In this document: one piece after another, positions 53,861 through 62,704 of the stretch
How positions within the stretch are numbered: position 1 is the stretch's first letter
How the letters are laid out: every line of letters starts with the position of its first letter
Source of the DNA: Oscillospiraceae bacterium
GTDB lineage: Bacteria; Bacillota_A; Clostridia; Oscillospirales; WRJC01
Direction of reading: 5' to 3'
Assembly (NCBI GenBank): GCA_009782405.1
Contig: WRJC01000001.1
Coordinates: 1-64,000, forward strand
DNA length: 64,000 nt
Program-made: the position numbers and the translations under genes
The notes under the pieces: generated by a model
What the model saw: the letters and a program-made list of their open reading frames with translations, nothing else
The model's database searches: none
What the model was told of the DNA's origin: nothing

Positions 53861-54835
53861 TCAGTCGTTTTGCGTGAGTTTTGTGAGTTTGTACCTTTCT
53901 ATCATTTCGTGCAGCGCCGAATGCGATTTGTCGATGAAATCCATATACAAAAACGACGCGCTCCGGAGGTCGCCCAGCGCCTTTTTCTCCGCTTCTTCGA
54001 GTTCCGCGCAATGCAGCTCCGCTTCCTTGATTATCGCGGCGGCCCGCTCTTCGGCTTCCTGCTCGATTTTTTCGGCGGCGGCGGCCTTTTCGGCTTCGAG
54101 CACTTTTATGTTTTGCAGGTACAGATCCGCCGCGTCCTGTGCCGCCTGCATGACTCCCGCCACGGAAATCGAGGCTTCGGCGATCGATCCGGGATTTTCG
54201 AGCGCGAATTGGGGCTGCTTTTTGCTTTCGGCGGCGGCCGACGATAATTTTGCCAGTTCTTCTTTTTCCGCCGTCAGTTTTTCCATTTCCCTGCCCTGCC
54301 TGCTATTTTCCGCCGTCAGCTTTTCCATTTCCCTGCCCTGCTCGTCTTTTTCGACGGTCAGCCTGATGATCCTGGCGTTTTGCCTCTCTATCTGTTCGTC
54401 CTTTTCGGCGATCAGAGCTTCGACTTGCCCGCTGTCGCCTTTGAGGGCGGCCAACTCCTCGTTTTCGGCTTTGAGCAACGATATATCTGCGTTTAAACTC
54501 GATATTTCGGCTCCGAGCCGCGACAGTTCGGCATTCAGGTGATTTGACTGTTCGCTTTTTTCGGCGGACAGCCTTTCGAATTCCAAAGCGGCGGCTTCCG
54601 CTTTTCCGTTTTTCTCGGCGGCCATTTTGATGATTTCTTCGCCGAGTTCCCTTATTTGCGCATCCCTTTCGGCGAGTAGCTCTTCGGATACGTAATTTAC
54701 GTTCTCGATTTGCCCTTCCCTGCCCGAAACCAGCTGCTCAACTTCCGAGCCTAAGCGCTCTATTTCGAGTTCCTGCTGGCGCATGATGTTCAAAAGTTGA
54801 GTCTTGTCCATGAACCTGAGCGATTTGTCTGACAT
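53861..54835 (-). CDS. Long coiled-coil protein (DivIVA/GpsB-like layout)
   Basis: The start ATG 54835 follows GGAGAAG; the upstream frame overlaps the promoter element. The 324-residue protein is almost all coiled coil (about 20-195 and 225-290), with heptads such as EKDEQGREMEKLTAE repeated. The first ~20 residues (SLRFMDKTQLLNIMRQQELEIERL) and a final helical part are less regular. The sequence looks like DivIVA-type or scaffold proteins but lacks a proven DivIVA N-terminal motif. It has its own copy of the direct-repeat promoter shared with the giant adhesin, so the two are probably co-regulated; it may position the export or sortase machinery. Confidence 0.6.
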   Translation of the reverse strand: MSDKSLRFMDKTQLLNIMRQQELEIERLGSEVEQLVSGREGQIENVNYVSEELLAERDAQIRELGEEIIKMAAEKNGKAEAAALEFERLSAEKSEQSNHLNAELSRLGAEISSLNADISLLKAENEELAALKGDSGQVEALIAEKDEQIERQNARIIRLTVEKDEQGREMEKLTAENSRQGREMEKLTAEKEELAKLSSAAAESKKQPQFALENPGSIAEASISVAGVMQAAQDAADLYLQNIKVLEAEKAAAAEKIEQEAEERAAAIIKEAELHCAELEEAEKKALGDLRSASFLYMDFIDKSHSALHEMIERYKLTKLTQND

Positions 54836-54899
54836 TGCTATCTTCTCCTTTTTTTCCGTCTGCGACGTGTTTTTGAAAATTTTATCCCTCTTATACCAT

Positions 54900-54934
54900 A
54901 TTATATCGCACCACGGTCTCAAACCAGTCACAAA
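54900..54934 (-). promoter_or_regulatory. Direct-repeat promoter element, copy 1 (coiled-coil gene)
   Basis: On the minus strand TTTGTGAC (54934-54927) and TTTGAGAC (54923-54916) have an 11-base period. TATAAT (54905-54900) follows exactly 10 bases later. The -35 position holds only ACTGGT, so an activator bound to the repeats is likely. Confidence 0.75.
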
Positions 54935-54954
54935 TTCATGGATTTTCGGTGTTT

Positions 54955-57900
54955 TCAAAAAATATTTTTAAATTTTCTGCGGATTGCCATCGCGCCTGCG
55001 GAGCCAAGCGCCACGGCCAGCCCCATCATGCCAAACAGCATATATCCTTTCCCGCCTGTTTCGGGGAGTTTGGGGCCCCCGATGAAGACGTTGGCGAAAT
55101 CGACGCAGGACGAATCGTCGACGTAGTCAATCCAGCCCGACCAGCCGGCGGCGGAGCTGTACATATACCGTATCGCCGCCTTAAGGATGTTGCCGTCATT
55201 TTCCACTTCCGCCCATATTATATATTCCGTCCCGTCGTAGCTCCATAGAGCGCTGGTTCCCGGCGTTTCGGTTATCTTGTAGTAGTGATCCCCCTTTGCG
55301 AGTCCGGTTATCGCAAAGCTGAAATTCCCACCGCCCGTGATTTCAACAGAGTCCGCATGGCCGTTTTCCTTGATTGTGCCGGCGGCGTCCACTTCGACGA
55401 GCCCGAAGCCAAACTTTTCGTCTGTTTCCTTCACCCCTGTTATGGACTTTCTGCCGTTGATTTCTATGTCTATTGGTTCTATATGCTTGTTGCCCACATA
55501 AACGCTGCCCGTCGAGGAATGCCGCACTTCGTATCCGAGCGCCGCTTTGAGCGCATTCATCTGCGTTTCGGCCATCTGGTGCAGCACGACGAAAGTGTAC
55601 GGGTCATCCGGCGCCTGATAGTCTTCGGGCACTTCCTTTTCCAAAATCATATATACGGCTTTGTGCGACGGGGTGAGCCATTCCGACTCGAACAGATACT
55701 CGCCGTTTCCCTTTTCTTCGGCCTCCTTCACGAAATAGAATTCGTAACCTCCGAAATTCATCGTGCTTCCCGTGTATGTATCGTCAGTCCCGTAATAGCC
55801 GCCTTCCGGTATGGCCATCCAAAGTTCGAATTTTGCGCCTTCCAGCCCTATGCTCGTATTGTCTTCGTCTTGTTTGTACAGCGTCAGCGGCTGTTTGTCG
55901 GCCATGGCGTTGGCTGTCGAATTCTGGACCACATAGCTGTCTTTTTTGAAAGTCGCGCTGTGGCCTATCACCGCGATCGTATTCTCGAGATTTGCCGATT
56001 CTCCCTGATTTGCCATGACGCGCGCCTTGTACGTGATTTTTATCGGGGTTTCGTCGGGGATGATGATTTCTGCATTTTGGGCATCTATCCCCGTTATGGT
56101 GTACAGCGGCAAAGTCCCGCCGGCGGGGATTATCTTGTCGGTTTCCGTTATGGCCCTCCAATCGCCGTTTTCCTGTATGAAAATCTCGATGGTGTTCATG
56201 AAGAACGACAGCGTTTTTCCCATTTCGTCGTGCGCCACAAACCATGCGTTGTCGCCGATTTCGGGGCGCAGCCTCCTGCCAAGCGGGTTTATGACGATTT
56301 CGACGTCGGCGACATCGGTGCCGTCGGTCATCATTTTTTTTGCGATCGGGTTTTTCTTGCCGAATTTCACCGTGGTTTCGTTGGAGAAACCGCATTCCTG
56401 CGTGGTCGAATCGATTCGGGCCTCGTTTTCGAAAACGTCGCCCTCAGCCGCTCCGTTGGGGTCTTTCAGCCTGAGCTGGTAATGGATTTCCACTTTGCGG
56501 GTTTGCGTGTACCAATTGCCTCCCAGCGCCGACAGATCCACCGTGATCGCATTGCCGGCTGCTATTGCGTTGTAGGGGCCGTAAGTCGCGCCATTTGAAA
56601 CGGCGTAGAACGAATTCGGCACATATTCGAGGCGATCGTCAAAAGTGTCCGTAAAAATCGCGCTTCCCGGCTTAAACAGCTGATACATATAGCTGCCGTT
56701 GCCGTTCAGGGTCACCGTGTAGTCGAATACCGCGTCGTCGCCATCCGAAATCTTCCCGCTTTTGTGCACCGGCCAAGTGTCGTCCACTGTCACCATCGGG
56801 CCCCAGCTGCCATTTCCCCTGTACAGGCGGGCCGAATTGGTGATTCGGGCCGACGGGTCGTTTTTAAGATAGTCTTCGATCGTCCCCCCGTGCTGCGCAA
56901 GTTCGAGGCCAAGGGACAGCGCGTAACTGACTTTGACGGTTTTAGCCGTGTCATACTGCCACGACGAATCGGAAGTCCTCGTGGCGCCGGCATCGCCGAA
57001 AACGATATACCAAGAGCTGCTGCTTGTGCTGTTGTTTCCCTCGATCGGTTTCCAGATCAGCCCAGGTTCGCCCTCTATCGCCACAGTCAAGCCTTCGAGG
57101 CGGGAAACGTCGAAGTTTTTGATGGCGGGGGTTATCGAATCGTATAAGTATATATTTTGCCCCAAGTTCCAAGCGGGCACGGTGAATTCAATTTCGTACT
57201 CTATCACATATTCGCCCGAAGCCGACAATTTCGGGTGCGAGGTAGTCTTGCGTATGCTCGGCGTGCCGCCGGAAACCGCAGGGATCAAAATATCCGCTTC
57301 GGCCGTGTATTTTTCGTATTCTATTTTGTTCTTGACGCGCGTATCTTCCCTGAATTCTTGGGTTGTGGCGGTGTTGTACGTGATTTCGACGCGGTATATC
57401 TCGGGGAATACCCCGCCCCTGGGATTTATGCTTCCCACTTCCGGTACGCTGAAAGCAAATGTATTATCATTTGCATCGAAGGCGAAATCCGCCAATTGGC
57501 TTGCGGCCAGCGTTACGTTGTATGTGCCGTTGGAAAACAGCGTGTCCCATGTCGCGCCTTTCGGTTCGCCCCACAGCGTCACCGTGATGTTTGCCGCCGC
57601 AGGGAAACTCAGCCTCGAATCCAATGTGTCCGTTATTTTGCCTCCGTTGAGTTTTGTCAGCCCGTCCCCCACCCATGAATACCATGTCACATATCTGCTT
57701 CCCGCATTCCCATACGGCCCTGCCGCAGTTTTCGATATAAAATTTATGGGGCCGACGTTGATGTACTCGGAATCGGCGTAGAATCTGTTGCCGTAATTCA
57801 CCGTATTTCTGTAGCGATATGTTCCTTGTCCCGCAGGTATCGCAATGGGGGTCGTGTATTTGATTTCGATTTTGTATATCGGCGGATATTGCGGCCCCGC

Positions 57901-60531
57901 TTCGGGGACGATGAATGTGAAAACGTTTCCGGATATATTAAATGCGTTCCCGAATTGATCTGCGCTATACTGCGTAAAATTTACGGCATCAGCGTATAGG
58001 TTTATCGTAATTTTCGAGCGATCCGGGAAGTTTATGGAGCCGCCGCCCGTCGCCGACAGAGTGTCCGTTATCGTCCCCCCGTTGAGTTCGGTCGTGGTTC
58101 CGTCGCCCATTTCGATCGTCCATTCGATTTCATTGCTGCTGATTCTTCTCCCGGTTTTTTTTATGTTGAAAGTTTTGGTTATTCGCCTTGTCGGCGAAGG
58201 GCAGGGAATCGGGCGGAGGTCGCTTTTAACTGTTATTTCGTTTCCAATGCGGAAATCATAGCCCAGCTTGCTGCCGATCACGGCGTTCGCGTAATTGTTT
58301 TCGACCAATTTTTTGACGTCCAGCGTATATCGCACTTCTATCCTTTCGCCCGGCCCCAACAAAATCGGGGAATCGAAAACGCACTCAAAACCCGCGCGGT
58401 TGTCGCCATTGCCCGTTCCGGGATCCCATACCGCCAGCGAGGTTATATTCGTCCACCCGCTCCACGATCCGCCCTTCAGCACCCTGTATTCTATGGAGCC
58501 GTATGCCGGGTCCGCAGCCGCGTTTGCAATGGACACTTTGGTGGCGTTGTTGATCGCTTCGATCCACGGCTTGTCGGAAAACCCTGTGACTTCGACTGTC
58601 CCCGCATTGTCCGACCTTGCGGTTATGACTGTCGTATATGTGATCGCCGAAGCGGAGGCGGATTGGTAGTTGTCCGATTTGTTCACTTCAAGCACGGTCC
58701 TTTTTCTGACCGATTGGGTTCTGGTAGCAGTCTTTGCATATGAGCCGCTCTTGGCGGTCACGGTGTTGTTGAGGGAGAAGTCATAGTCATCCGGGGAGCC
58801 CGCCGATGAATTGCCGTTGTTTTCAAAGATTTTTTTGATGTTGAGCGTATATGTGAACGTGATGCTTTCGCTTGGGCCCAATGTGACGTCGTGGGGGAAT
58901 TTGTAAAAAAGGCCAAGGCGGCCATCGATGCTGCGCCATTCCACGTCGGCCATGTCCACCGTATTTTCCGTGCCGCCGTTTTTGGCGTATTTTATTTCCG
59001 AATATATGTTTTCAGTGGAGCCATTCAGATATGCGGCGCCCAGGCGCACGACGTCCGTCAGTTCGATGTCTTCCAGCACGGACGGATTCGCGTTCTTGTT
59101 GGATTCGGGCGCGCTTATGGTCACGCTGTATTTCACGGTTTCCGCGCCGGCGTCGTACCCGACAATGGTTTTGCTCACTTCTATGCCGGGGTCGGGGTAT
59201 TTTATATTTATCGTGATCGAAGCGTCCGTCCCAAACAAAATGATTTCGTCCTCTATCCCCGCTTTGAATTCCGCTTCCAAGTTCAGCACAAAGCTCGCGT
59301 TGGTATAATAATCTATGAAATTTTGGCCCTCCGGGGTCGGCTTGCCTTCGTTGTCCACATTGGCAAACCATACCTTGACGTGTCCGTCCTCGTCGATCGT
59401 GTACCAGCCGATTGTGGAGCCGTTGTCCACGAGTATCACGCCGGGATTGGCTTCCGTGATTTCGGTGACGATCTGAATCACATCGGGCAGATCATATTCC
59501 AGATACCCTTCGCCGTTGTATGCGAACTGCCCGCCCGCGCCCGCTTTTTCGGCGAAGAGGATGGTGAATGTGTATGTGTCGCCGTAGTAAAACGTGCCCG
59601 TGGCGGGATCTACTATCTGGTTGTTTTTGTCCCTTATCACAATGCCGTTTTCGCCCGGTATGAAATTGCCGAGGTTCCAAGGGTCGTTCGCCGAAAGCGC
59701 CATCAGGCCCATAGGCCCTCGCGCCATCACCGGAGCTTGCTGAACTTGGCCTTCTTGCCCGACTTTGGCAGATGCCATGGCGTGCCCGTGCAAAACGCCA
59801 TTTTCGCAAAGCGGGCATTTCAAATCTTCGAAATCTTTCAAGCCGAATTTTTCATCGATTATTTTTTCGGGTTCGGGTTCTGTTTGGGGTTCTGTTTCAG
59901 GCTCTGTTTTCGGCTCTGTTTCCGGTTCTTCTTCTGTTTTTTCTTCTGTTTCTGTTTCAGGCTCCGTTTCGGGTTCGGCTGTCGGTTCCGTTTTTGCTTC
60001 CGTCTCAGGTTCGATTCCCGGCTCCGTTTCGGTTTCCGGCTCTGTTTCCGTTTCCGTTTCTGCCTCTGTTTCGGTTTCCGGCTCGGTTTCCGTTTCGGTT
60101 TCCGTTTCCGGTTCCGGTTCGGTTTCCGGTTCCTCTTCGGGTTCCGTTTCTGTTTCCGCCTCGGCGAAGCATTCGCCTGAATGTATGTGTTCCTGCAATT
60201 CGCAGATCATAACGGTTTCGTAGCAATCGCCCCCGTGCGAATGCGCGGGCGCGGCATTTTCGTCCGCCAAGTCGGCTTCTCCACCCTGTTCCTCCATTGT
60301 GCACGCAAGCTCTTGCCCGAAACACTCCGGGCCGTGCGAATGTTCCCCAATGCCGCAAACAGGCGCCCCTGCATTTTCCGTTTCGAGAGTCAGCGCCAAG
60401 CGGGAATACAAAACAAAGACAAGCGCGACGGCAAAAAGCCCCGCGCACAAAAGAACCGCTTGCATAACCCTTTTTCTGCGGACCCTTCCTATGATTTTTT
60501 CGGATTCAAGCGAATCAAAATACTTTTTCAT
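54955..60531 (-). CDS. Giant LPETGG surface adhesin with N-terminal Cys/His repeats
   Basis: The start ATG 60531 gives 1858 residues; a TTG/ATG seven codons earlier lacks a better site. Residues 23-45 are a signal/membrane segment. Cys59-His64-His66-Cys70-Cys77 and Cys110-His115-His117-Cys121 repeat C-x4-H-x-H-x3-C-(F/Y), and Cys239, Cys242, His248 and His250 add another set, so metal or disulfide binding is likely. Residues 124-222 are Glu/Thr/Pro-rich. The middle (about 300-1560) has several DUF11/Ig-like domains. A Cna-B-like and a Spy0128-like pilin domain precede LPETGG and a basic tail. It is probably the tip or large adhesin of the locus. Confidence 0.85.
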   Translation of the reverse strand: MKKYFDSLESEKIIGRVRRKRVMQAVLLCAGLFAVALVFVLYSRLALTLETENAGAPVCGIGEHSHGPECFGQELACTMEEQGGEADLADENAAPAHSHGGDCYETVMICELQEHIHSGECFAEAETETEPEEEPETEPEPETETETETEPETETEAETETETEPETETEPGIEPETEAKTEPTAEPETEPETETEEKTEEEPETEPKTEPETEPQTEPEPEKIIDEKFGLKDFEDLKCPLCENGVLHGHAMASAKVGQEGQVQQAPVMARGPMGLMALSANDPWNLGNFIPGENGIVIRDKNNQIVDPATGTFYYGDTYTFTILFAEKAGAGGQFAYNGEGYLEYDLPDVIQIVTEITEANPGVILVDNGSTIGWYTIDEDGHVKVWFANVDNEGKPTPEGQNFIDYYTNASFVLNLEAEFKAGIEDEIILFGTDASITINIKYPDPGIEVSKTIVGYDAGAETVKYSVTISAPESNKNANPSVLEDIELTDVVRLGAAYLNGSTENIYSEIKYAKNGGTENTVDMADVEWRSIDGRLGLFYKFPHDVTLGPSESITFTYTLNIKKIFENNGNSSAGSPDDYDFSLNNTVTAKSGSYAKTATRTQSVRKRTVLEVNKSDNYQSASASAITYTTVITARSDNAGTVEVTGFSDKPWIEAINNATKVSIANAAADPAYGSIEYRVLKGGSWSGWTNITSLAVWDPGTGNGDNRAGFECVFDSPILLGPGERIEVRYTLDVKKLVENNYANAVIGSKLGYDFRIGNEITVKSDLRPIPCPSPTRRITKTFNIKKTGRRISSNEIEWTIEMGDGTTTELNGGTITDTLSATGGGSINFPDRSKITINLYADAVNFTQYSADQFGNAFNISGNVFTFIVPEAGPQYPPIYKIEIKYTTPIAIPAGQGTYRYRNTVNYGNRFYADSEYINVGPINFISKTAAGPYGNAGSRYVTWYSWVGDGLTKLNGGKITDTLDSRLSFPAAANITVTLWGEPKGATWDTLFSNGTYNVTLAASQLADFAFDANDNTFAFSVPEVGSINPRGGVFPEIYRVEITYNTATTQEFREDTRVKNKIEYEKYTAEADILIPAVSGGTPSIRKTTSHPKLSASGEYVIEYEIEFTVPAWNLGQNIYLYDSITPAIKNFDVSRLEGLTVAIEGEPGLIWKPIEGNNSTSSSSWYIVFGDAGATRTSDSSWQYDTAKTVKVSYALSLGLELAQHGGTIEDYLKNDPSARITNSARLYRGNGSWGPMVTVDDTWPVHKSGKISDGDDAVFDYTVTLNGNGSYMYQLFKPGSAIFTDTFDDRLEYVPNSFYAVSNGATYGPYNAIAAGNAITVDLSALGGNWYTQTRKVEIHYQLRLKDPNGAAEGDVFENEARIDSTTQECGFSNETTVKFGKKNPIAKKMMTDGTDVADVEIVINPLGRRLRPEIGDNAWFVAHDEMGKTLSFFMNTIEIFIQENGDWRAITETDKIIPAGGTLPLYTITGIDAQNAEIIIPDETPIKITYKARVMANQGESANLENTIAVIGHSATFKKDSYVVQNSTANAMADKQPLTLYKQDEDNTSIGLEGAKFELWMAIPEGGYYGTDDTYTGSTMNFGGYEFYFVKEAEEKGNGEYLFESEWLTPSHKAVYMILEKEVPEDYQAPDDPYTFVVLHQMAETQMNALKAALGYEVRHSSTGSVYVGNKHIEPIDIEINGRKSITGVKETDEKFGFGLVEVDAAGTIKENGHADSVEITGGGNFSFAITGLAKGDHYYKITETPGTSALWSYDGTEYIIWAEVENDGNILKAAIRYMYSSAAGWSGWIDYVDDSSCVDFANVFIGGPKLPETGGKGYMLFGMMGLAVALGSAGAMAIRRKFKNIF

Positions 60532-60593
60532 AATATTACATCCTTGCTCCATGAATTATGGTTTCCAGTCACAAGTTATACTCCGTATCATTG

Positions 60594-60628
60594 ATTATAC
60601 ACCATCATAGTCACAAACCAGTCACAAA
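60594..60628 (-). promoter_or_regulatory. Direct-repeat promoter element, copy 2 (adhesin gene)
   Basis: On the minus strand TTTGTGACTGGTTTGTGAC (60628-60610) has two perfect 8-base repeats with an 11-base period. TATAAT (60599-60594) follows after exactly 10 bases. A third TTGTGACTGG lies downstream at about 60574-60565. Confidence 0.75.
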
Positions 60629-60753
60629 ACGACTGTGTTTTGCGGCATTTCACAATTATTTTTGCCGCATTCCCCGATTTTCAAGAACCGTTCCGCGAAA
60701 ACATGTATAATTTTCCATATTTTGCATATTATAGATTCCGCGCCGCCAAACTA

Positions 60754-60782
60754 AGCATATCACATACTTTCGCAAATGTCAA
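60754..60782 (-). promoter_or_regulatory. Possible second promoter of the adhesin gene
   Basis: On the minus strand TTGACA (60782-60777) and TATGCT (60759-60754) have a 17-base spacer. The distance to the start codon would give a leader of over 200 bases. Confidence 0.55.
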
Positions 60783-60876
60783 GACAAAATAGAAAAAAAT
60801 TTTATTTTTTTGCATTTTATTAAAATTAGCTTAATATTCCGTTATTTTAACATGGGCTTAATTTTGCCGCCGGGCA

Positions 60877-60904
60877 AAACCCCGCCGAAAAATCGGCGGG
60901 GTTT
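60877..60904. terminator. 12-base-stem terminator-like hairpin
   Basis: AAACCCCGCCGA pairs perfectly with TCGGCGGGGTTT around AAAA, with T-rich flanks on the minus strand. It lies between the adhesin promoter and the tRNA promoter and may insulate them. Confidence 0.65.
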
Positions 60905-60944
60905 AAAAATTTTCATGAATATTAAAAAAATTGGCAAATTTAGC

Positions 60945-60973
60945 TTGACAAGCGCAAAAATCCGTTGTATAAT
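60945..60973 (+). promoter_or_regulatory. Consensus promoter of tRNA-Gln
   Basis: TTGACA (60945-60950) and TATAAT (60968-60973) are perfect with a 17-base spacer, 25 bases before the mature tRNA. Confidence 0.9.
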
Positions 60974-60998
60974 TATATCATGGCGTTTCTATCCCCGC

Positions 60999-61075
60999 TG
61001 GGATGTCGCCAAGCCGGTAAGGCACAGGACTTTGACTCCTGCATTCCGCTGGTTCGAGTCCAGCCATCCCAGCCA
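60999..61075 (+). tRNA. tRNA-Gln (anticodon UUG)
   Basis: The acceptor stem TGGGATG (60999-61005) pairs with CATCCCA (61065-61071). The anticodon stem CAGGA/TCCTG (61025-61029, 61037-61041) holds the loop CTTTGAC with anticodon TTG at 61032-61034. The T-arm GGTTCGAGTCC is present, and CCA is encoded at 61073-61075. Confidence 0.95.
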
Positions 61076-61080
61076 AGAGC

Positions 61081-61127
61081 AAAGCCCCGTTTTATCATAT
61101 ATTTCGGGGCTTTTTCTTTTTTTCTCA
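61081..61127 (+). terminator. Terminator of tRNA-Gln
   Basis: AAAGCCCCG (61081-61089) pairs with CGGGGCTTT (61105-61113), followed by a long T-rich run. Confidence 0.9.
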
Positions 61128-61140
61128 ATTCCCCGAATTT

Positions 61141-61775
61141 TCGTTTTTTCTAACCAAAAGACATTTTTAAGGAAATCATTGACGGATTCGATGACGGCGC
61201 GCTTGCGGAGAAGGATTTTGTCAGTCAAGTCCATGAGTTTGTCCTCCATGTTTTTGCGGAGCTTGGTGATGAGCTGAATGCCGTTGGAGTAGAGTTTGGC
61301 GAACAGAGGCGCGGAAATGTAGCCCCTGTCGGCGAAAACCTTGCCGAACATCTGCCATGTGTAACGAACGTGAACGACAGTTCACATGAACTAATATGAA
61401 CGAAGTTCATATGCTGTTCATGGCATACTTGCATCAATGCAGTTCACACCAATCGATTACCCCTCCCCATGAGGTATAATGTTAGTGGGGCAGCCACACT
61501 CGGCATCAGTTCAACGAACCGATTGTATGATACGAGTTTCCCGAAGAACCCCGCTATTCGCGGGTCGCCGCAGATGAAGTTTTTGTAGTGCCATTTGAAG
61601 TACCGCTGATTTGACAAGTGGAAAAATACCGCTATCGTCATGATATAGCTCATTTCCATTGTTGTTTTCGGCGTTTTGTGACTCTCTCTGTAAGCAAATG
61701 TTCTTCGAGATACCTCTCGTACTCTACGCAAAATTCGTCTATGTCGCAAAATATGGCTATCAACTGCTCTACCAT
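61141..61775 (-). pseudogene. Broken IS982-type transposase
   Basis: The N-terminus from ATG 61775 (MVEQLIAIFCDIDEFCVEYE) matches IS982-family transposases, but a frameshift follows. The next part in another frame reads IMTIAVFFHLSNQRYFKWHY through SYNRFVELMPSV. A third frame holds MQVCHEQHM, then ~70 bases of palindromic sequence replace the middle. The C-terminal part (MFGKVFADRGYISAPLFA, LRKRAVIESVNDFLKN) resumes and then runs into the tRNA terminator region. The enzyme is therefore dead, and its end is lost. Confidence 0.8.
61354..61424. repeat. Palindrome-rich insert inside the broken transposase
   Basis: The stretch is bounded by GCCATG and CATGGC. It holds several TGAAC/GTTCA elements, including ATATGAACGAAGTTCATAT. 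It takes the place of the transposase's central region. Confidence 0.6.
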
Positions 61776-62150
61776 TGGAAATTCCTCTCTTTTCTGATTC
61801 GTGGTTGTTGTGGTGATTACCATGCTTATCCAAACCGGATATTCTATAACTGTTTTTATCCTCGGATTGTATCTGTATGAAGTGTGGTTGTAATCGAACG
61901 CGTACATAAAATCGTCGTCGTCCATAGCTAAAATAAACCCGTTCCGAATAATGTCGTTCAAATCTTCATCATCATTATATATTGGCGAATCCTTAATATC
62001 GTAAACATCGACCGGCACGTTAAAAATAAATGTCGGTTTGGCATATTGCCCGTATTGCGGCTGAAACTGAAATTCTTCCTGAAACTTATCCCAAATGGTA
62101 TTGTACTCCTCGTCGTGTAATATAATCCATAATTCTTTTTGCCCGCTCAT
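61776..62150 (-). pseudogene. Unknown protein cut off by the IS982 remnant
   Basis: ATG 62150 follows GAGGGG. About 105 residues are from the original gene (MSGQKELWIILHDEEYNTIW, then DDDDFMYAFDYNHTSYRYNPR), after which the frame runs into transposase sequence. A DUF3885-like domain is possible from the NGFILAMDDDDFMYAFD segment but is weak. The gene's end is missing. Confidence 0.55.
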
Positions 62151-62155
62151 TTTTA

Positions 62156-62704
62156 TTACCCCTCTGATTTTACATAGACTTCTATTGCGTCGTCGCCATG
62201 TTTTGAACCGAGCCTGCCGTAATCCGCGTCTTTATACAGACTGCCGCACGGACAATTATCACTCTCACGCGGGTCGCCGTTCATCATATAACCGCAGTCG
62301 ATACATCTGAAATATATATCGCCGGACATTTGCCAGCTTTCGCCGTTTGTCCCCGTCGCTTTACAGCCGTTGCCCAGATACTCGTATTTAAATCCATTAT
62401 AGTCTATATATTTTTTCATGTCAAGTTCCTTTCCGTTTGAAGATTCATATTCAAGCTGGACGCATTCGATAAATTCATTAATTGCAGAACAGTCAAACCA
62501 ACCGCTTTTTTTATTCAACAGAAAAAGCTTTTCGTAACCGTAATAATCTGTAAGAAAATCCCAACCAGCTTTTGAAATATGCGCCAGCAATATTTGACAA
62601 TAATCAAAAATCTCTGTAACTTTGTCAGGGTGTTTCAATTCTTCTTCAAAATAATATGTCCCTTTAGGTTCGGGGTATTTATACCATGCTAAAACTTCTT
62701 TCAT
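62156..62704 (-). CDS. Unknown protein with a C-terminal zinc-ribbon-like motif
   Basis: ATG 62704 is chosen because it follows GTGGGTG; the frame extends to 62746 within the preceding gene. The 182-residue protein has no recognised N-terminal domain. Near residues 135-165 it has CIDCGYMM then CPCG, four cysteines spaced like a small zinc ribbon. It overlaps the previous gene's end by four bases, so the two are translated together. AT-rich codon use is unlike the main chromosome. Confidence 0.6.
   Translation of the reverse strand: MKEVLAWYKYPEPKGTYYFEEELKHPDKVTEIFDYCQILLAHISKAGWDFLTDYYGYEKLFLLNKKSGWFDCSAINEFIECVQLEYESSNGKELDMKKYIDYNGFKYEYLGNGCKATGTNGESWQMSGDIYFRCIDCGYMMNGDPRESDNCPCGSLYKDADYGRLGSKHGDDAIEVYVKSEG

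Larger units (their letters stand above)
60532..60998. other. Intergenic region between adhesin gene and tRNA
   Basis: These 467 AT-rich bases hold the adhesin's direct-repeat promoter (60594-60628), a possible second promoter (60754-60782), a 7-base stem around TGCGGCA/TGCCGCA near 60640-60668, a 12-base GC stem (60877-60904) and the tRNA promoter. No coding frame is supported. Confidence 0.7.

Noticed and set aside
58891..60180. Plus-strand frame rich in Phe/Arg opposite the adhesin
   Set aside because: It mirrors the Glu/Thr-rich coding of the adhesin stalk and has no gene features.
59765..60223. Serine/valine repeat protein on the plus strand
   Set aside because: It is the antisense reading of the Glu-Thr-Glu-Pro repeats of the adhesin.
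60989..61351. Intact 120-residue transposase C-terminus
   Set aside because: The frame runs through the tRNA gene, so only the part above about 61141 is transposase and the gene is broken.
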